Origin: Deinococcus cellulosilyticus NBRC 106333 = KACC 11606
GTDB lineage: Bacteria > Deinococcota > Deinococci > Deinococcales > Deinococcaceae
NCBI RefSeq assembly: GCF_007990775.1
Contig: NZ_BJXB01000005.1
Span: 193,911-257,910 of the forward strand
Reading direction: 5' to 3'
Length of the DNA stretch: 64,000 bases
Part shown: piece by piece, positions 42,168 to 51,086 of the stretch
Numbering within the stretch: position 1 is the first letter of the stretch
How the letters are laid out: the number at the start of each line of letters is the position of its first letter
Translations under genes and position numbers: made by a program
Notes under the pieces: generated by a model
Databases searched by the model: none
Seen by the model: the letters and a program-made list of their open reading frames with translations, nothing else
What the model was told of the DNA's origin: nothing

Positions 42168-42335
42168 GCGATCAGCGGTCAGCTTTCAGCCTCGAGGAAG
42201 CCGTGATGGCTGCGAGCAACAGGACCCAGGAAGCAAAACACCCCTGAGCCTCTTTTGCCTTGAGTCTTGTTTTGTACACTTTGAACGACAGGCACCAGGC
42301 CTGCTGAAGGCTGACCGCTGAAAGCTGATGGCTTT
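42168..42335. repeat. Heptamer array pair, GTCAGC family
   Basis: Left arm: GATCAGC, GGTCAGC, TTTCAGC. Right arm: GCTGAAG, GCTGACC, GCTGAAA, GCTGATG. Inverse arms flank a spacer with AAGCAAAAC and CTTTTGCC cores. It lies between the pth operon and the TetR gene. Confidence 0.75.
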
Positions 42336-42369
42336 CTCAGGTAAAGTGATAGACGCCAGAGGAGACACC

Positions 42370-42954
42370 ATGCCACGCCATACCGACACCAAACACATTC
42401 TGCTGGACATTGCCCGTGAGCTTTTCGCGGAGCAGGGCTACCGGGTCACCACCCTGGAGCAGATTGCGGCCAGGGCGGGCATCACCAAGCCTGCGGTGTA
42501 CCGGCACTACTCCAGCAAGCAGGCCATTCTGGAAGCCTTGCTGAAGCAGGCCGATCAGCAGGAGCAGGAGATTTTCACCGAGGACACCTCTTTGCCCCTC
42601 AGGGACCGCCTCATTCAGGTGGCCCACCTGTACACTGGAGGCTTCAACCCCCTGATGGCCGTCATCACTGGAGCGAGTGACAAGCGTGAACAGGTTGCAG
42701 AAGCTGAAATGCATGCCCGGAAGCACATGCGCCAGACGCTGGCCCGCCTCACCGGGCTTTTCGAGCGGGAAATCCAGCAGGGCAGCGTGCAGGGGGACCC
42801 ACAGATTCTGGCAGTGATGTTCAGCAGTGTGATTCACGGGTCACAGATGCACCTGAGCCGGAACCCCATCTTGCAGGAGAAGCAGATTCTGGAGGCCTCC
42901 ATCGATGTGTTCCTGAATGGGTGCCTGCGGGACAAAGGGCAACTTCAGGCATGA
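42370..42954 (+). CDS. TetR-family transcriptional regulator (194 aa)
   Basis: The ATG at 42370 follows GAGGAGA. The N-terminal helix-turn-helix is typical: LFAEQGYRVTTLEQIAARAGITKPAVYRHYSSKQAILEALL (residues about 17-55). The C-terminal ligand domain is poorly conserved, as usual. The heptamer array upstream and a DUF1999-like gene downstream give no hint of its target. Confidence 0.85.
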   Translation: MPRHTDTKHILLDIARELFAEQGYRVTTLEQIAARAGITKPAVYRHYSSKQAILEALLKQADQQEQEIFTEDTSLPLRDRLIQVAHLYTGGFNPLMAVITGASDKREQVAEAEMHARKHMRQTLARLTGLFEREIQQGSVQGDPQILAVMFSSVIHGSQMHLSRNPILQEKQILEASIDVFLNGCLRDKGQLQA

Positions 42955-42966
42955 TAGGTTACAGAT

Positions 42967-43440
42967 ATGCGCTACCGAGCCTTCACCGAGATTGACCATG
43001 ATGCCATCGTCGCTCTGGAGCGAATTGTTCTGCTTCAGGAAGAGCCCACTTTCGATTCCCTCCCTGAGAAGGAAAAAGAAGGCCGCATCCGCACCACAGA
43101 GGCCTCATTGCGCTTTTTTCAACGCACCGAGCACTCCTTTGTTGCTGAATTTGATGATGTGATCCACGGTGCAGTGCTGGCCCAGAGCGTGTGGCACGGA
43201 GACAAACCCACCGTGTGGATCAGCCGCATCATGATTCATCCAGACGCACCAGAAGGCACCCTCACAGGGCTGCTGAAAGCCTGCTCCAAGAGTGCTTACG
43301 ACACCGCCATCTATGAGCTTCACACCTGCCTGACCCCCGATCAGGTGGCCGATGCAGAAGGATTCAGGTCCCAGGGCATTTACGCTGTTCGTCACCTTGG
43401 CTCCAGAAGCGAGACCGCACCAGGCGATAAACTGGCCTGA
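42967..43440 (+). CDS. DUF1999-like GNAT-fold protein (157 aa)
   Basis: Starts 13 nt after the TetR stop; TAGGTT lies 6 nt before the ATG, so it may be leaderless. The sequence resembles a GNAT fold (RAFTEIDHDAIVALERIVL, then VWISRIMIHP) of the DUF1999 type known from Thermus-Deinococcus. Its acetyl-CoA loop is not clear. TGATG overlap with the DUF503 gene. Confidence 0.65.
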   Translation: MRYRAFTEIDHDAIVALERIVLLQEEPTFDSLPEKEKEGRIRTTEASLRFFQRTEHSFVAEFDDVIHGAVLAQSVWHGDKPTVWISRIMIHPDAPEGTLTGLLKACSKSAYDTAIYELHTCLTPDQVADAEGFRSQGIYAVRHLGSRSETAPGDKLA

Positions 43441-43751
43441 TGCTCGGCTACATCGGGACCTACATCTGCAGGCTGGAAGCCCCCTGGGTGCGCTCCCTCA
43501 AAGAGAAACGTGCCCTGATCAAACCCGTGACCGAAAAACTCAAATCCCGCTACCCTGTCACGGTGGCGCGTCTGGATGGTCTGGATGCCCACGACTGGGA
43601 AGTGATCGGGGTGGTCACCATCTCCAACGATTACCAGTGGGTGCAGGACACCCTGAAGATGGTTTCGGACCTCATGCGGACATCAGGCTGCGAGGTCACC
43701 GAGGAGAACACCTCCATTCAGCCCATTGAACAGGAAGAAGAGGACGAATGA
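43440..43751 (+). CDS. DUF503 (YlxP-like) protein (103 aa)
   Basis: The ATG shares a base with the preceding TGA. DUF503 features: SLKEKRALIKPVTEKLKSRYPVTVARLDGLD near residues 19-50. The C-terminus is a Glu-rich tail. The family is conserved, often near translation genes, and of unknown function. Followed by a strong terminator. Confidence 0.85.
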   Translation: MLGYIGTYICRLEAPWVRSLKEKRALIKPVTEKLKSRYPVTVARLDGLDAHDWEVIGVVTISNDYQWVQDTLKMVSDLMRTSGCEVTEENTSIQPIEQEEEDE

Positions 43752-43752
43752 A

Positions 43753-43783
43753 AAACCGGGCAGTTTTGCCCGGTTTCTTTTTG
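43753..43783 (+). terminator. Intrinsic terminator
   Basis: AAACCGGGCA pairs perfectly with TGCCCGGTTT, followed by CTTTTTG; it lies between the DUF503 gene and the convergent lepB. Confidence 0.85.
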
Positions 43784-43798
43784 ATGGTGTGAATGGAC

Positions 43799-44581
43799 TC
43801 AGGGAATGGCTTTGAAGCCTTCAGGACGCTGCAGGAGCCGGATGTTCAGCTGGGTGGCTCCAGTGAGTTCTGCGCCATCTTTGCCTTTGCTGGGGCTCGA
43901 AACACAATCCCACTTCGCTTCTGCTTTGCGCACGAACGGCCAGACCACCAGTGCAGCACGGCCCGCAATGTCCTTGAGGGGAACCGTGCCCATGATCCGG
44001 CTGTCTTCACTGCCGTTGGGGGAGCGGTTGTCTCCCATCACAAAGTACTGGCCTTCCGGTACCGTGATCTCTTCATCAAGGCGGGTCTGCTCGTTTTTGG
44101 CGTTGCGCAGTGCAGCAGCGTGGTTTGCCTCTTCGCTGTCAATGTCCCAGCAGCCCTGTGCCTGCCAGTAATCGGTGATGCCTGCCTGATTCAGTTTCTC
44201 TCCATTGACAAAGACCTCACCTGCAGAGACACGGATTTTGTCTCCGGGGAGGCCCACCACACGCTTGATGAAGAAAGGACGGTAAGTCCACAGGCCCAGA
44301 AAGGACATCTGCGATCCGGGAGAATCCAGCGGGGGTTTCACCACCAGAATGTCTCCACGCTGGAAACTGCCGTACCCCAGACGGTGCAGCCAGGTTTCAT
44401 ATTTGGGAATGACCACACGTTCCCCCCAGCGCAGGTTCGGCAGCATGCTGTTGCCGTCCACGCCGACCATGGAAACAAGAAATGTGGTGATGGCCCACGC
44501 AAAGAGGATCGCTTCCCCCCAGGGCCGGATGATGTCGTCCCACAGCGACCTCAGAAAACTTTTTTTCGGTTTGTCCGACAT
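43799..44581 (-). CDS. lepB: Signal peptidase I (260 aa)
   Basis: The ATG at 44581 has AAAGGAAAGG upstream. One N-terminal membrane helix (about residues 20-42). Catalytic Ser in GNSMLPNL, catalytic Lys in FIKRVVGLPGDKI, then a GDNRSPNGSEDSR box. There is an insertion between Lys and the GDNR box (about residues 125-195) compared with short bacterial enzymes. It cleaves signal peptides of exported proteins. Confidence 0.92.
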   Translation of the reverse strand: MSDKPKKSFLRSLWDDIIRPWGEAILFAWAITTFLVSMVGVDGNSMLPNLRWGERVVIPKYETWLHRLGYGSFQRGDILVVKPPLDSPGSQMSFLGLWTYRPFFIKRVVGLPGDKIRVSAGEVFVNGEKLNQAGITDYWQAQGCWDIDSEEANHAAALRNAKNEQTRLDEEITVPEGQYFVMGDNRSPNGSEDSRIMGTVPLKDIAGRAALVVWPFVRKAEAKWDCVSSPSKGKDGAELTGATQLNIRLLQRPEGFKAIP

Positions 44582-44676
44582 GCCTTTCCTTTCTCGGTCA
44601 AGCGCCCCTCTTGGTCCGGGGCGGCAATACAACATCTCACAGGATACCTGTGAAAGAGATGAAAATCATCCTGAAA

Positions 44677-44855
44677 GGGCAGAAGGCAAAAGGCAGAAGG
44701 CTGTAAAATGCCCGGGCTCTTGCTTCTTGAAAGCTGCAGTCAACCTCAAAACCGTGGCAAAAGAACCCATTTCCTTGTTGCTTTGAAGCCTTTAAGGATT
44801 CAGCAGCATGTACGTGCTTTTGGCCTTCTGCCTTCTGCACTCAGCCTTCTGCCGT
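44677..44855. repeat. Heptamer array pair, GCAGAAG family
   Basis: Left arm: GCAGAAG, GCAAAAG, GCAGAAG. Right arm: GCCTTCT, GCCTTCT, GCACTCA, GCCTTCT. The core GTGCTTTTGG lies next to the right arm. It ends exactly at the stop codon of the patatin gene. Confidence 0.8.
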
Positions 44856-45680
44856 TTACAACCCCAGAAGCTCCCGAATCCTGTCCTCCTGCAAGGTGGC
44901 AGCTTCCTCTCCAAGTTTGACGGCCTCATCCAGTTTCCAGAAGTTTTCGGTGTCGATTCTGGGCAGCACGCTGGGGCGCAAAAGCAGGTCAGGTTTGTAC
45001 ATGGCCAGTCGCATTTCGGTCATCTGAGATTGCATCACGATGATGGTTCTGCGGGCAGTGGGCAGGAGTCCCACCCGTTTGTCTTTCTGGAACTGTCCTT
45101 TGGGAGGGCTGGTTTCCCCTTCGTACTCGGGTCCGTTCACAAAGGTGACATCCACAGCGATGATGGGCCTGACCCCCATGAACATCACTGCATCCACCGG
45201 GACTTCATTGAGGATGCCTCCATCTGCCAGAAGCTGGTCTCCGATCCACACGGGATCAATCAGGCCGGGGTAGGCCACTGTGCAGCGCAGGGCCTGGGCC
45301 AGTGATCCGTGGTTGAAATACACCGAGTTTCCGCTGATCAGGTCTGTTGCAGTGATGGTGAAGGGCATTTTGAGGTCTTCGAAGCGCTCAGGGAGGTATT
45401 GCTTTAAAAAAGCCTCAAAAGCAATGTTGTTGAGGAGGCCCGATCCGATGTTGAGTTTCAGGAGCCTCAGGACGGGTGCTGTGGCGGCCATCTTGCGGAT
45501 GTCTGAAGCGGAGTAACCTGCAGCATAAAATGCCCCCAGCAGGGCACCCATGCTGGTTCCAGCAATGCAACTGGGACGCACGCCGAGCCTGTCCAGAACA
45601 TTGAACACCCCGATGTGGGCGAATCCTCTGGCCCCTCCACCTCCGAGGGCCAGTCCGAAGGGTCTGTGTGTGGTGGTCAT
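44856..45680 (-). CDS. Patatin-like phospholipase (274 aa)
   Basis: The oxyanion hole GGGGARG (residues 13-19) precedes the nucleophile elbow GTSMG with catalytic Ser near residue 43. The catalytic Asp is in LLADGGILNEVP. Length and order match the RssA/YlbK-type patatins, which hydrolyse phospholipids at the membrane. Monocistronic, facing lepB tail-to-head across a heptamer array. Confidence 0.88.
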   Translation of the reverse strand: MTTTHRPFGLALGGGGARGFAHIGVFNVLDRLGVRPSCIAGTSMGALLGAFYAAGYSASDIRKMAATAPVLRLLKLNIGSGLLNNIAFEAFLKQYLPERFEDLKMPFTITATDLISGNSVYFNHGSLAQALRCTVAYPGLIDPVWIGDQLLADGGILNEVPVDAVMFMGVRPIIAVDVTFVNGPEYEGETSPPKGQFQKDKRVGLLPTARRTIIVMQSQMTEMRLAMYKPDLLLRPSVLPRIDTENFWKLDEAVKLGEEAATLQEDRIRELLGL

Positions 45681-45741
45681 GTTGTCCTTAATCTAACGCG
45701 AAACGGGAGTGAAAAGGTTTTTTACAGGGATCGATCAAGGA

Positions 45742-45773
45742 TTGACAATATATAAGTATACATATAATATGTA
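45742..45773 (+). promoter_or_regulatory. Promoter with overlapping palindromic operator
   Basis: TTGACA (45742-45747) is followed by TATAAT (45763) or TAATAT (45765). The 15-bp dyad TACATAT-A-ATATGTA (45759-45773) covers the -10 box. A repressor bound there would block transcription; the MarR-family gene in the same unit is the obvious candidate. Confidence 0.65.
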
Positions 45774-45793
45774 AGCATATGGAAGGAGGATTT

Positions 45794-46219
45794 ATGTGGA
45801 TGATTCGAGTGAGTGAACACACCCGTGCCAGTGCAGAGCAGGTCTGGTTCCTTTACACCGATGTGGCAGGGTGGCCCAGATGGGACAGCGAACTCGACGC
45901 TTGCACCCTCTCAGGCCCTTTTGAAGCAGGCACAACAGGAACCCTCACCCCAAAAGGCATGACACCCATTCCTTTCACCCTCCTGCACGTTGATCCTTTC
46001 AAAAGCTTCTCGGATGAAACCCACCTTCCCGGAGCCGTGCTCAAGTTCCACCACACCCTTGAAGCCACGCCCGAAGGCCTCAAAATCACGCACACCATTC
46101 ACCTGATCGGACCCGATTATGACCGTTATGCCGCCACCATCGGCAAGAGCATTGCGGCACACCTGCCTCCTGCCCTCAAGAAACTTGCTGCACTGGCAGA
46201 AGCCCCTGTCCCTGCATGA
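45794..46219 (+). CDS. SRPBCC-family (polyketide cyclase/START-like) protein (141 aa)
   Basis: The ATG at 45794 follows AAGGAGG; a frame from 45779 would include the ribosome-binding site. SRPBCC pattern: VSEHTRASAEQVWFLYTDVAGWPRWDSELDAC at the N-terminus, then a beta-grip and a long C-terminal helix. These proteins bind hydrophobic ligands. It lies 102 nt upstream of a MarR regulator and has an operator-like promoter. Confidence 0.8.
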   Translation: MWMIRVSEHTRASAEQVWFLYTDVAGWPRWDSELDACTLSGPFEAGTTGTLTPKGMTPIPFTLLHVDPFKSFSDETHLPGAVLKFHHTLEATPEGLKITHTIHLIGPDYDRYAATIGKSIAAHLPPALKKLAALAEAPVPA

Positions 46220-46277
46220 CTGTTCTGTGCCTCACCTGCTTTCTGCCTAGTCTTCGCTGTAGACTGGGAACAGCTTG

Positions 46278-46312
46278 TGCCATCTGCCTGCTGACCGCTG
46301 ATGGCTGACCGC
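46278..46312. repeat. Single heptamer array, GTCAGC family
   Basis: GCTGACC, GCTGATG, GCTGACC, GCT in tandem just before the MarR start; no inverse partner arm is visible. Confidence 0.65.
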
Positions 46313-46321
46313 TCACCCACC

Positions 46322-46768
46322 ATGTCCGAAGATTTCCCCACCGAATTCGACACCCCACAGGACAACCCTGGCTTTCTGCTGTGGACCATCACCAGCAGGT
46401 GGCAAAGGCAGGTCCGGCAGGTGCTCGACCCCCTGAACCTGACCCACGCACAGTTTGTGCTGCTGGCCAGTCTGGGCTGGCTTTGCACCCGCGAGGCGCA
46501 CATCACCCAGATCCGCCTCGCCGACCACGCCCAGATGGACCCCATGACCACCTCACAGGTGCTCAGGACGCTGGAACAGAAAGGCTGGGTGACCCGCCTG
46601 CCACACCCCAGAGACACCCGCGCCAAGGTCTTGCAGGTGACCCCTGAAGGTCACACCATGATCGAGCAGAGCATCCCTCTGGTGGAGGCGGTGGACCGGG
46701 CCTTTTTCGCAGAACTGGGTCCAGAGGCAGTGGCCCTCTTCAAAAAGCTGGACCAGCGTTCCTCCTGA
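46322..46768 (+). CDS. MarR-family transcriptional regulator (148 aa)
   Basis: The ATG at 46322 is preferred because upstream codons come from the heptamer array. MarR winged helix: LNLTHAQFVLLASLGWL, then LADHAQMDPMTTSQVLRTLEQKGWVTRLPHPRDTRAKVLQVTPEG. It probably regulates the SRPBCC gene and itself through the palindrome at 45759-45773. Confidence 0.85.
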   Translation: MSEDFPTEFDTPQDNPGFLLWTITSRWQRQVRQVLDPLNLTHAQFVLLASLGWLCTREAHITQIRLADHAQMDPMTTSQVLRTLEQKGWVTRLPHPRDTRAKVLQVTPEGHTMIEQSIPLVEAVDRAFFAELGPEAVALFKKLDQRSS

Positions 46769-46866
46769 CCGGGGCCTCTCCTGTAAGCATCTTCACTGCG
46801 CCATGTCTGCACCACTGTGCCGTTCAGCCGATGTGCTTTTGCAGGGCTTTGCGCACAATGGGGGGA

Positions 46867-47625
46867 ATGGACATCCTTGGAACCATCACCGAACAGCTTG
46901 TTCAGGAGGGTGCAGAAGCCGTGCTGCTCCTCGGGAGCTTCTCGCGGGGCGAAGAAGTGCCCTACAGCGACCTTGACCTGCATGCGGTCTACCAGACTGT
47001 GCCCACCTACCAGCAGCGCATTGCCTACCTCGATGGCCGACTGGTCACCGTGAGTTTCTACACCTGGGACCGCAAGGAACTGGCCTTCACCGATGCCCAG
47101 ACGGCCCTGTGGAACATCGAGGGCATGAGGCACACCCGGATTCTGCATGACCCTGAAGGCCGCTTTGCTGCCCTGCAGACCCGCGCCCAGGCTTTCGACT
47201 GGAGCCAGGTCCGTGAAGGGGCACTGGGCCGCATCGGGTCCCACCTGTACAACACCATCGAAGAATGCCACAAGATCATGGGTGCCCTGCTGACCCACAA
47301 TGCAGAAAAGTGCATGTTCGCCATGGAGGGCATCAAATGGTCCCTCGCCGAAATCAGTGCCTTTGCCAGTGGAGCCCTGATCGTCACCGAAAACCGCTAC
47401 TGGAGCACCATCCATCAGGCAGAACCGGACCCGGAGTGGAAGGAACACTTCTGGACCATGCTGGGTTTCACAGGAGCATCTGTCTTCGAGAGGGGAGAGG
47501 CGACCCTCAAACTCTACCTGCGCAGTTTTGAGCTGCATGGAGAGCATGTCAATGAAGAACACAAAAACACTGTCCAGCAAACAGCAGAAACCATCCGTGC
47601 ATTTCTTGCGCAAGGGGGGTATTGA
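46867..47625 (+). CDS. MNT-type nucleotidyltransferase domain protein (252 aa)
   Basis: The ATG at 46867 has GGGGG before it, and CACAAT 7 nt upstream. The nucleotidyltransferase motif GSFSRGEEVPYSDLDL (about residues 23-38) carries the metal-binding Asp pair of the pol-beta/MNT superfamily. The C-terminal half is helical and resembles substrate-binding domains of aminoglycoside nucleotidyltransferases. No HEPN gene is adjacent, so this is not obviously a toxin-antitoxin pair. Confidence 0.75.
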   Translation: MDILGTITEQLVQEGAEAVLLLGSFSRGEEVPYSDLDLHAVYQTVPTYQQRIAYLDGRLVTVSFYTWDRKELAFTDAQTALWNIEGMRHTRILHDPEGRFAALQTRAQAFDWSQVREGALGRIGSHLYNTIEECHKIMGALLTHNAEKCMFAMEGIKWSLAEISAFASGALIVTENRYWSTIHQAEPDPEWKEHFWTMLGFTGASVFERGEATLKLYLRSFELHGEHVNEEHKNTVQQTAETIRAFLAQGGY

Positions 47626-47660
47626 CAGGAGCGAGATTCACTGATATTCTTACTCTCGCT

Positions 47661-47739
<79 letters not shown>

Positions 47740-47740
47740 G

Positions 47741-47778
47741 AAAGAGATCCGCTAGAAACAGCGGATCTTTTCTTTTTG
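47741..47778 (+). terminator. tRNA terminator
   Basis: AGATCCGCT pairs perfectly with AGCGGATCT around AGAAAC, followed by TTTCTTTTTG. Confidence 0.85.
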
Positions 47779-47825
47779 TCTCAACTCGGTAAGGCCTCGC
47801 ATTTTCTGAAGCCTGCTTTTCAGGA

Positions 47826-48446
47826 ATGATGGTTTCCATGTCTGCCTCTGCTGCCCGCACCTTCCTGGAACAGGACCCGATCCTTGCCTCCTTGCTGGAA
47901 AAATACCCTCTGCCTGAGACCTTCAAGGGCTCTTTTGACGCTTTCGCTGGCCTGTGCAGCATCGTGATTGGGCAGCAGGTCAGTGTGCGTTCCTCTGTGG
48001 CGGTGGAGAAGCGGGTGTTGAACCATCTGGGCAGCTTCACCCCCGAAAAGATGCTGGAAACCCCCGAAGATGTGCTGGGCAAACTCGGCATGACCCGCAA
48101 CAAGATCCGCACCCTCAAAGGCATGGCTGTCAGGGTCAAGGAAGGACTCGATCTGGATGCCTTGCAGCATGAACCAGACGCAAAAGTCAGTGAAATCCTG
48201 CTGGGCATGTGGGGCATTGGCCAGTGGTCCACAGACATGTTCCTGATGTTCGGACTGGGCCATGAAGACGTGTTCCCCTGGGGAGATGTGGCCCTGAGGC
48301 GCGGCTTTTTTCGGGTGATGGGGCAGGACGCCACCCCTGGAATTGCAGAGAGGTGGCGTCCTTTTCGTTCTTATGCGTCCTGGTTGTTCTGGCAGGAATC
48401 AGAAACGGACCTTTCGATTCAGCCGCTGTTCTGGGTGCATGTCTGA
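47826..48446 (+). CDS. alkA: DNA-3-methyladenine glycosylase, AlkA-like (206 aa)
   Basis: HhH-GPD superfamily: IVIGQQVSVRSSVAVEKRV near residue 46, helix-hairpin-helix LLGMWGIGQWSTDMFLMF (about 133-150), and catalytic Asp in VFPWGDVALRRG. It lacks the AlkA N-terminal domain, as in short AlkA/Mag-type enzymes. It excises alkylated bases. Several ATGs are close together (47826, 47829, 47838), so the exact start is uncertain. A heptamer array abuts its stop. Confidence 0.85.
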   Translation: MMVSMSASAARTFLEQDPILASLLEKYPLPETFKGSFDAFAGLCSIVIGQQVSVRSSVAVEKRVLNHLGSFTPEKMLETPEDVLGKLGMTRNKIRTLKGMAVRVKEGLDLDALQHEPDAKVSEILLGMWGIGQWSTDMFLMFGLGHEDVFPWGDVALRRGFFRVMGQDATPGIAERWRPFRSYASWLFWQESETDLSIQPLFWVHV

Positions 48447-48683
48447 AGGCCGAGGGCTCAGGGCCGAGCGACCAGTGCGACGCGGGCCGCCCCGCAAGCA
48501 CGTCTTCGGGTCAAGAGAGAGCCGAGGGCAAATCGGAATGCAGCGGCCATTGCCTGTAAGGTGAGATGATGTTCTTGAAAGTGAACCTGCAGCTGTGTGC
48601 CAGAGGGGCAAGCCATCTGCCCGCCGATACGTCATTTGTTTGACACCAGTAAGGCAAGAATTTCCTGTGCTCTCGGCTCTCAA
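48447..48683. repeat. Heptamer arrays, GCCGAGN family
   Basis: GCCGAGG, GCTCAGG, GCCGAGC at the left; GCCGAGG again at about 48522; GCTCTCG, GCTCTCA at the right. The right array ends at the MFS gene's stop. No gene is seen between. Confidence 0.65.
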
Positions 48684-49912
48684 ACCCTAACCCGCTTCGC
48701 TTCAGGCCGGTGCCGCTGCCAGAGCCATGTGAGGATCATCAGGCTGATGAAGGCGAGTCCGGTCCAGCCAATGCCGAACTTCAGGAAGTCGCCTGCGGCC
48801 CACTGTCCGATCAGGGAGCCCAGCAGGCCTGCCCCTGCACTGCTGACAAATCCGATGATGCTGCTCGCAAATCCTGCGATGTTGCCCAGAGGTTCAAGGG
48901 CTGCACTGTTGGCATTCGGGAAGGTGATGCTCATGAAGAACAAGACCAGGCTGATGTGCAACCACACCCCGATCACCTGGTGGTCCAGCAGGGCGTGGGG
49001 CACGGTCAGGAAGCTGATGGCACAGATGCCCCACAGGGCGTAGCGGATCAGTTTGTGCAGGCCCAGACGCGTCACCAGGGCACCATTCACAAAGGCCCCG
49101 AGGGTCTGCATGATGCCTGTTGCTCCGAAAGCCAGGGCGAATTGTGTGTTGCTGAGCCCCAGGAAGCTCTTGTACATCTGGGGTGCACTCATCAGGTAGG
49201 TGTACAGGATGGCGAAGGTGAAGGTGAGGATCAGGGTGTAGGCCACACTCTGTTTGTTGTGGAAGACCTGGGAGGCTGCATTTCTCAGGTTGGTAAAGTT
49301 CTGCACCCTGCGTTTCTCTGCAGGGAGGGTTTCATGCAGCCTGAGCCCTGCCCACAGCATCAGAACACCTGTGAGGGCAGCAATGAAAATGAAGATGGCA
49401 TGCCAGCCCCATTGCAGAAAAACCGTCCCGATGCTTGGGGCAATCACTGGAGCAATCAGGAAGACCATCATGGCAAAGGACATGATGCGGGCCATTTCTG
49501 CTCCGGCATACTGGTCCCGGATCAGGGCCGTGGGCACGATTCGCATGCCTGCACCCAGCAATCCCTGCAGTGCCCGCAGCGCCAGCAGCAAGGTGAAATC
49601 CTGCGTGAACAGGATGCCAATGGTGGCCAGCAGATAAAGTCCCAGAGCCCCCATCAGGATGGGTTTTCTGCCGTACTGGTCGCTGAGGGGTCCGTGAATC
49701 AGCTGTCCTGCCGCAAATCCGAAGAAGTACACGCCCACAATCAGCTGGGCACGGGTTTCACTCACTCCGAAATCCTGGCTCATGATGCTGAGCGCAGGAA
49801 GCATGATGTCGATGGTGAAGGCACTGATGGCCTGCAGGAGGCCCACCATCAGGATGATTTCCAGGGTGGAGTTCCGGGGTCTGGGGTTCTGGAGTTGGGT
49901 GGGAACAGTCAC
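48680..49912 (-). CDS. MFS drug exporter, Bcr/CflA subfamily (410 aa)
   Basis: The GTG at 49912 is chosen because TTAGAT lies 6 nt upstream (leaderless); ATGs at 49939 or upstream would add 9 or more residues. Twelve membrane helices are expected. Bcr/CflA motifs: FTIDIMLPALSIMSQDFG, LIHGPLSDQYGRKPILM, RALQGLLGAGMRIV. It probably exports small toxic compounds by proton antiport. Confidence 0.88.
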   Translation of the reverse strand: MTVPTQLQNPRPRNSTLEIILMVGLLQAISAFTIDIMLPALSIMSQDFGVSETRAQLIVGVYFFGFAAGQLIHGPLSDQYGRKPILMGALGLYLLATIGILFTQDFTLLLALRALQGLLGAGMRIVPTALIRDQYAGAEMARIMSFAMMVFLIAPVIAPSIGTVFLQWGWHAIFIFIAALTGVLMLWAGLRLHETLPAEKRRVQNFTNLRNAASQVFHNKQSVAYTLILTFTFAILYTYLMSAPQMYKSFLGLSNTQFALAFGATGIMQTLGAFVNGALVTRLGLHKLIRYALWGICAISFLTVPHALLDHQVIGVWLHISLVLFFMSITFPNANSAALEPLGNIAGFASSIIGFVSSAGAGLLGSLIGQWAAGDFLKFGIGWTGLAFISLMILTWLWQRHRPEAKRVRV

Positions 49913-50066
49913 GGCCCAATCTAACACTTTAAAAAACATATTGAATAGGCAAATCTTGCACAAAACCACAGGCGTTTTGACCAGAGTTCCTGAAAACGCT
50001 CGTCCTGGGATAGAATCTTGCTTTCTGTCTCTGCCTGCCCTTTTGCAACACCACTGCCAGAAATTT

Positions 50067-50104
50067 AACTGTGAACTGTTGACTGTGAACTGTCTGCTGT
50101 GAAT
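50067..50104. repeat. Single heptamer array, CTGTGAA family
   Basis: CTGTGAA, CTGTTGA, CTGTGAA, CTGTCTG, CTGTGAA in tandem, ending at the stop codon of the next minus-strand gene. No inverse arm is visible. Confidence 0.7.
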
Positions 50105-50934
50105 CAGCTCTCGATTTCGACCACCAGAACGGGAGCATGGGCACTGAGCTCTTCCTGGTACTCGTACAGGTCATGAAAAAGCAGGTCTGTTCCTGCCAGA
50201 TGCATGGACTGCCCCACCTGGTAGACGGCTTTCTCGAAGACCACTTCCTTGAGCAGCATGGTGAAGACCTCGAGCACATCGTCCGCCTGTCCATCCTGGG
50301 CCAGCAGGGCAAAATTGGGCGAACGGAAGCGCTCAAAGCCCCTGGTGGCGTACCAGACCAGACCATCTGGCCGTTTGACCTTGTTGAGGCTGGTCCAGAA
50401 GGCGGTTGGGATGTCTTTTTTCAACTGGTGACGGTCTGTGCTGAGGGCCACTTCCTTGACCACCCGTGCAGGATGGGCCACGCAGGCGACCTCATCCACC
50501 ACTCCGAGGAGTCCAAGAGGGGCAAAAGCTGCAGCCACCTGATAGAGGGCAAGCATCTGCTGCAGAGGGCTGTCATTCTCTCCGGTGTAGGTGCAGTGCA
50601 TGTGGGCCCGGTGGTTCTGCAACTGGTCCTTGATGCTCTTGGCGTAGTCGCTGGCATGAATGGTGCGGTTTTGCAGGTCACGGGGCAAGATGGTGTCGAT
50701 GCCCGTGACCTGCACTTCATGACCAATCATCTGGAAGTTTCCAGCTTCCTGACCATCCATGCGCTGGAAGTGGATGTTGGGGTCCTGCAAGAGTTGCCTG
50801 AGGCTGATCACTGCCCGGTTGAGGTCCGGGAGGATCGGAAAAAGCATGGTGATGCTGTTTCCATCTGAGACGGCGTCCTGTGTGACACTGGATTCGTCTT
50901 CAGCAAGATTTAAAAACCTCCTCAGGAAACTCAT
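50104..50934 (-). CDS. Hypothetical protein (276 aa)
   Basis: The ATG at 50934 lies 7 nt after TATGAT on the minus strand, so it is preferred over the ATGs at 50946. The protein is soluble, with a helical N-terminus and an alternating alpha/beta body. Conserved-looking segments such as GLLGVVDEVACVAHPARVVKEV do not match a family I can name with confidence. A large DUF-type protein of the DUF4261 sort is possible. Confidence 0.65.
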   Translation of the reverse strand: MSFLRRFLNLAEDESSVTQDAVSDGNSITMLFPILPDLNRAVISLRQLLQDPNIHFQRMDGQEAGNFQMIGHEVQVTGIDTILPRDLQNRTIHASDYAKSIKDQLQNHRAHMHCTYTGENDSPLQQMLALYQVAAAFAPLGLLGVVDEVACVAHPARVVKEVALSTDRHQLKKDIPTAFWTSLNKVKRPDGLVWYATRGFERFRSPNFALLAQDGQADDVLEVFTMLLKEVVFEKAVYQVGQSMHLAGTDLLFHDLYEYQEELSAHAPVLVVEIES

Positions 50935-50941
50935 TTGCTTC

Positions 50942-50947
50942 ATCATA
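50942..50947 (-). promoter_or_regulatory. Leaderless -10 box TATGAT (minus strand)
   Basis: The complement of ATCATA, 7 nt before the start at 50934. Confidence 0.5.
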
Positions 50948-51086
50948 GCGGGTTTGGAGCACAGTTTTCTTACGGTTCAGGGAACATCCTGATCGGGATT
51001 TTCCCCCTTGAGGGGTTGGGGTCTGAAAAAACAGGTCAGGAGCAGCAAAGGGCAGGTGAACCCATCCAGAACCTGACGTATAGACA

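Noticed and set aside
46867..47625. Toxin-antitoxin (MNT-HEPN) pair
   Set aside because: Only the nucleotidyltransferase is present; the neighbours are MarR and tRNA-Ala, and no HEPN-like gene is adjacent.
48710..49924. 404-codon plus-strand frame
   Set aside because: Antisense of the MFS exporter; His/Gln-rich and without homology-like motifs.
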